From: a bacterium
GTDB taxonomy: Bacteria > SZUA-79 > Acidulodesulfobacterales > Acidulodesulfobacteraceae
Direction: 5' to 3'
Length of the DNA: 6,360 nucleotides
Assembly: GCA_021828445.1 (NCBI GenBank)
Contig: JAJZJD010000059.1
Coordinates: forward strand, 1 to 6,360
The position numbers and the translations under genes were made by a program. Within the stretch, counting starts at the first letter, position 1, and each line of letters opens with the position of its first letter. This document shows positions 6,308 through 6,360 of the stretch, in pieces. The notes under the pieces were generated by a model, which had not been told where the DNA came from, made no database searches, and worked only from the letters and a program-made list of their open reading frames with translations.

Positions 6308-6360
6308 ATAAATTTATGATTCTTAGGCTTTCAATGCCTCTGTCGTCAATTATTTTAACC
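6306..6360 (-). CDS. C-terminal end of an upstream operon gene, possibly the cognate DNA methyltransferase
   Basis: On the minus strand the frame gives VKIIDDRGIESLRIINL and stops at TAG 6308-6306; the rest lies beyond the window. The stop is 7 nt before the restriction gene ATG and shares bases with its ribosome site, so the two genes form one operon. Type III-like Res genes normally follow a methyltransferase (Mod) gene, and the 'IDDRGIESL' ending is plausible for such a C-terminus. Seventeen residues cannot prove it. The frame is supported by its tight spacing and by the absence of any other reasonable reading of this edge. Confidence 0.4.
   Translation of the reverse strand, partial: VKIIDDRGIESLRIINL

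Noticed and set aside
1..6360. Insertion sequence, transposon ends or att sites
   Set aside because: No transposase or integrase frame, and no terminal inverted repeats with flanking duplications were found on reading both strands.

Overview
This is a bacterial accessory region. Its marks are a restriction operon, an abortive-infection-type reverse transcriptase, a toxin-antitoxin module and decayed gene remnants, with no ribosomal or core metabolic genes. The phylum cannot be fixed from the sequence. Coding density is high, Shine-Dalgarno sites are present, stops are TAA and TAG, and GC is moderate to low. No rRNA, tRNA, CRISPR array, transposase or IS end was seen.

Left end (1-610), gene remnants: an ORF6N (KilA-N-type) gene has lost its middle and its frame. 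A 13-bp-arm inverted repeat ends where the frame is lost. Facing it is the C-terminal half of a PhzF-family isomerase gene whose 5' half is missing. The missing half would lie where a toxin-antitoxin promoter now sits.

Toxin-antitoxin module (577-1236, + strand): a promoter with paired GTTAAC boxes is followed by a HigB/RelE (Gp49-like) toxin gene interrupted by an in-frame TAG, then an intact HigA/XRE antitoxin overlapping it by one base. As written, the toxin is dead and the antitoxin alive. A 7-bp stem-loop lies just after the TAG.

Defence block (1268-6360, - strand, read from right to left): the last 17 codons of an upstream gene (possibly the methyltransferase), then a complete 937-residue type III-like restriction helicase/nuclease, then after 114 bases a complete 700-residue reverse transcriptase. 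The RT reads as RT domain, helical repeat region and a C-terminal RN...H motif. This is the AbiA-like architecture (RT, alpha-repeat, HEPN RNase). In sampled lines the RT gene is much more AT-rich than the restriction gene, so it probably has a separate origin although it sits in the operon position.

Working model (inference): restriction-modification would be the first barrier to phage. The RT-HEPN protein would act as a second, abortive-infection layer downstream of it. The silenced toxin-antitoxin pair and broken genes next to it suggest a junction zone where defence cargo has been added and old genes eroded.
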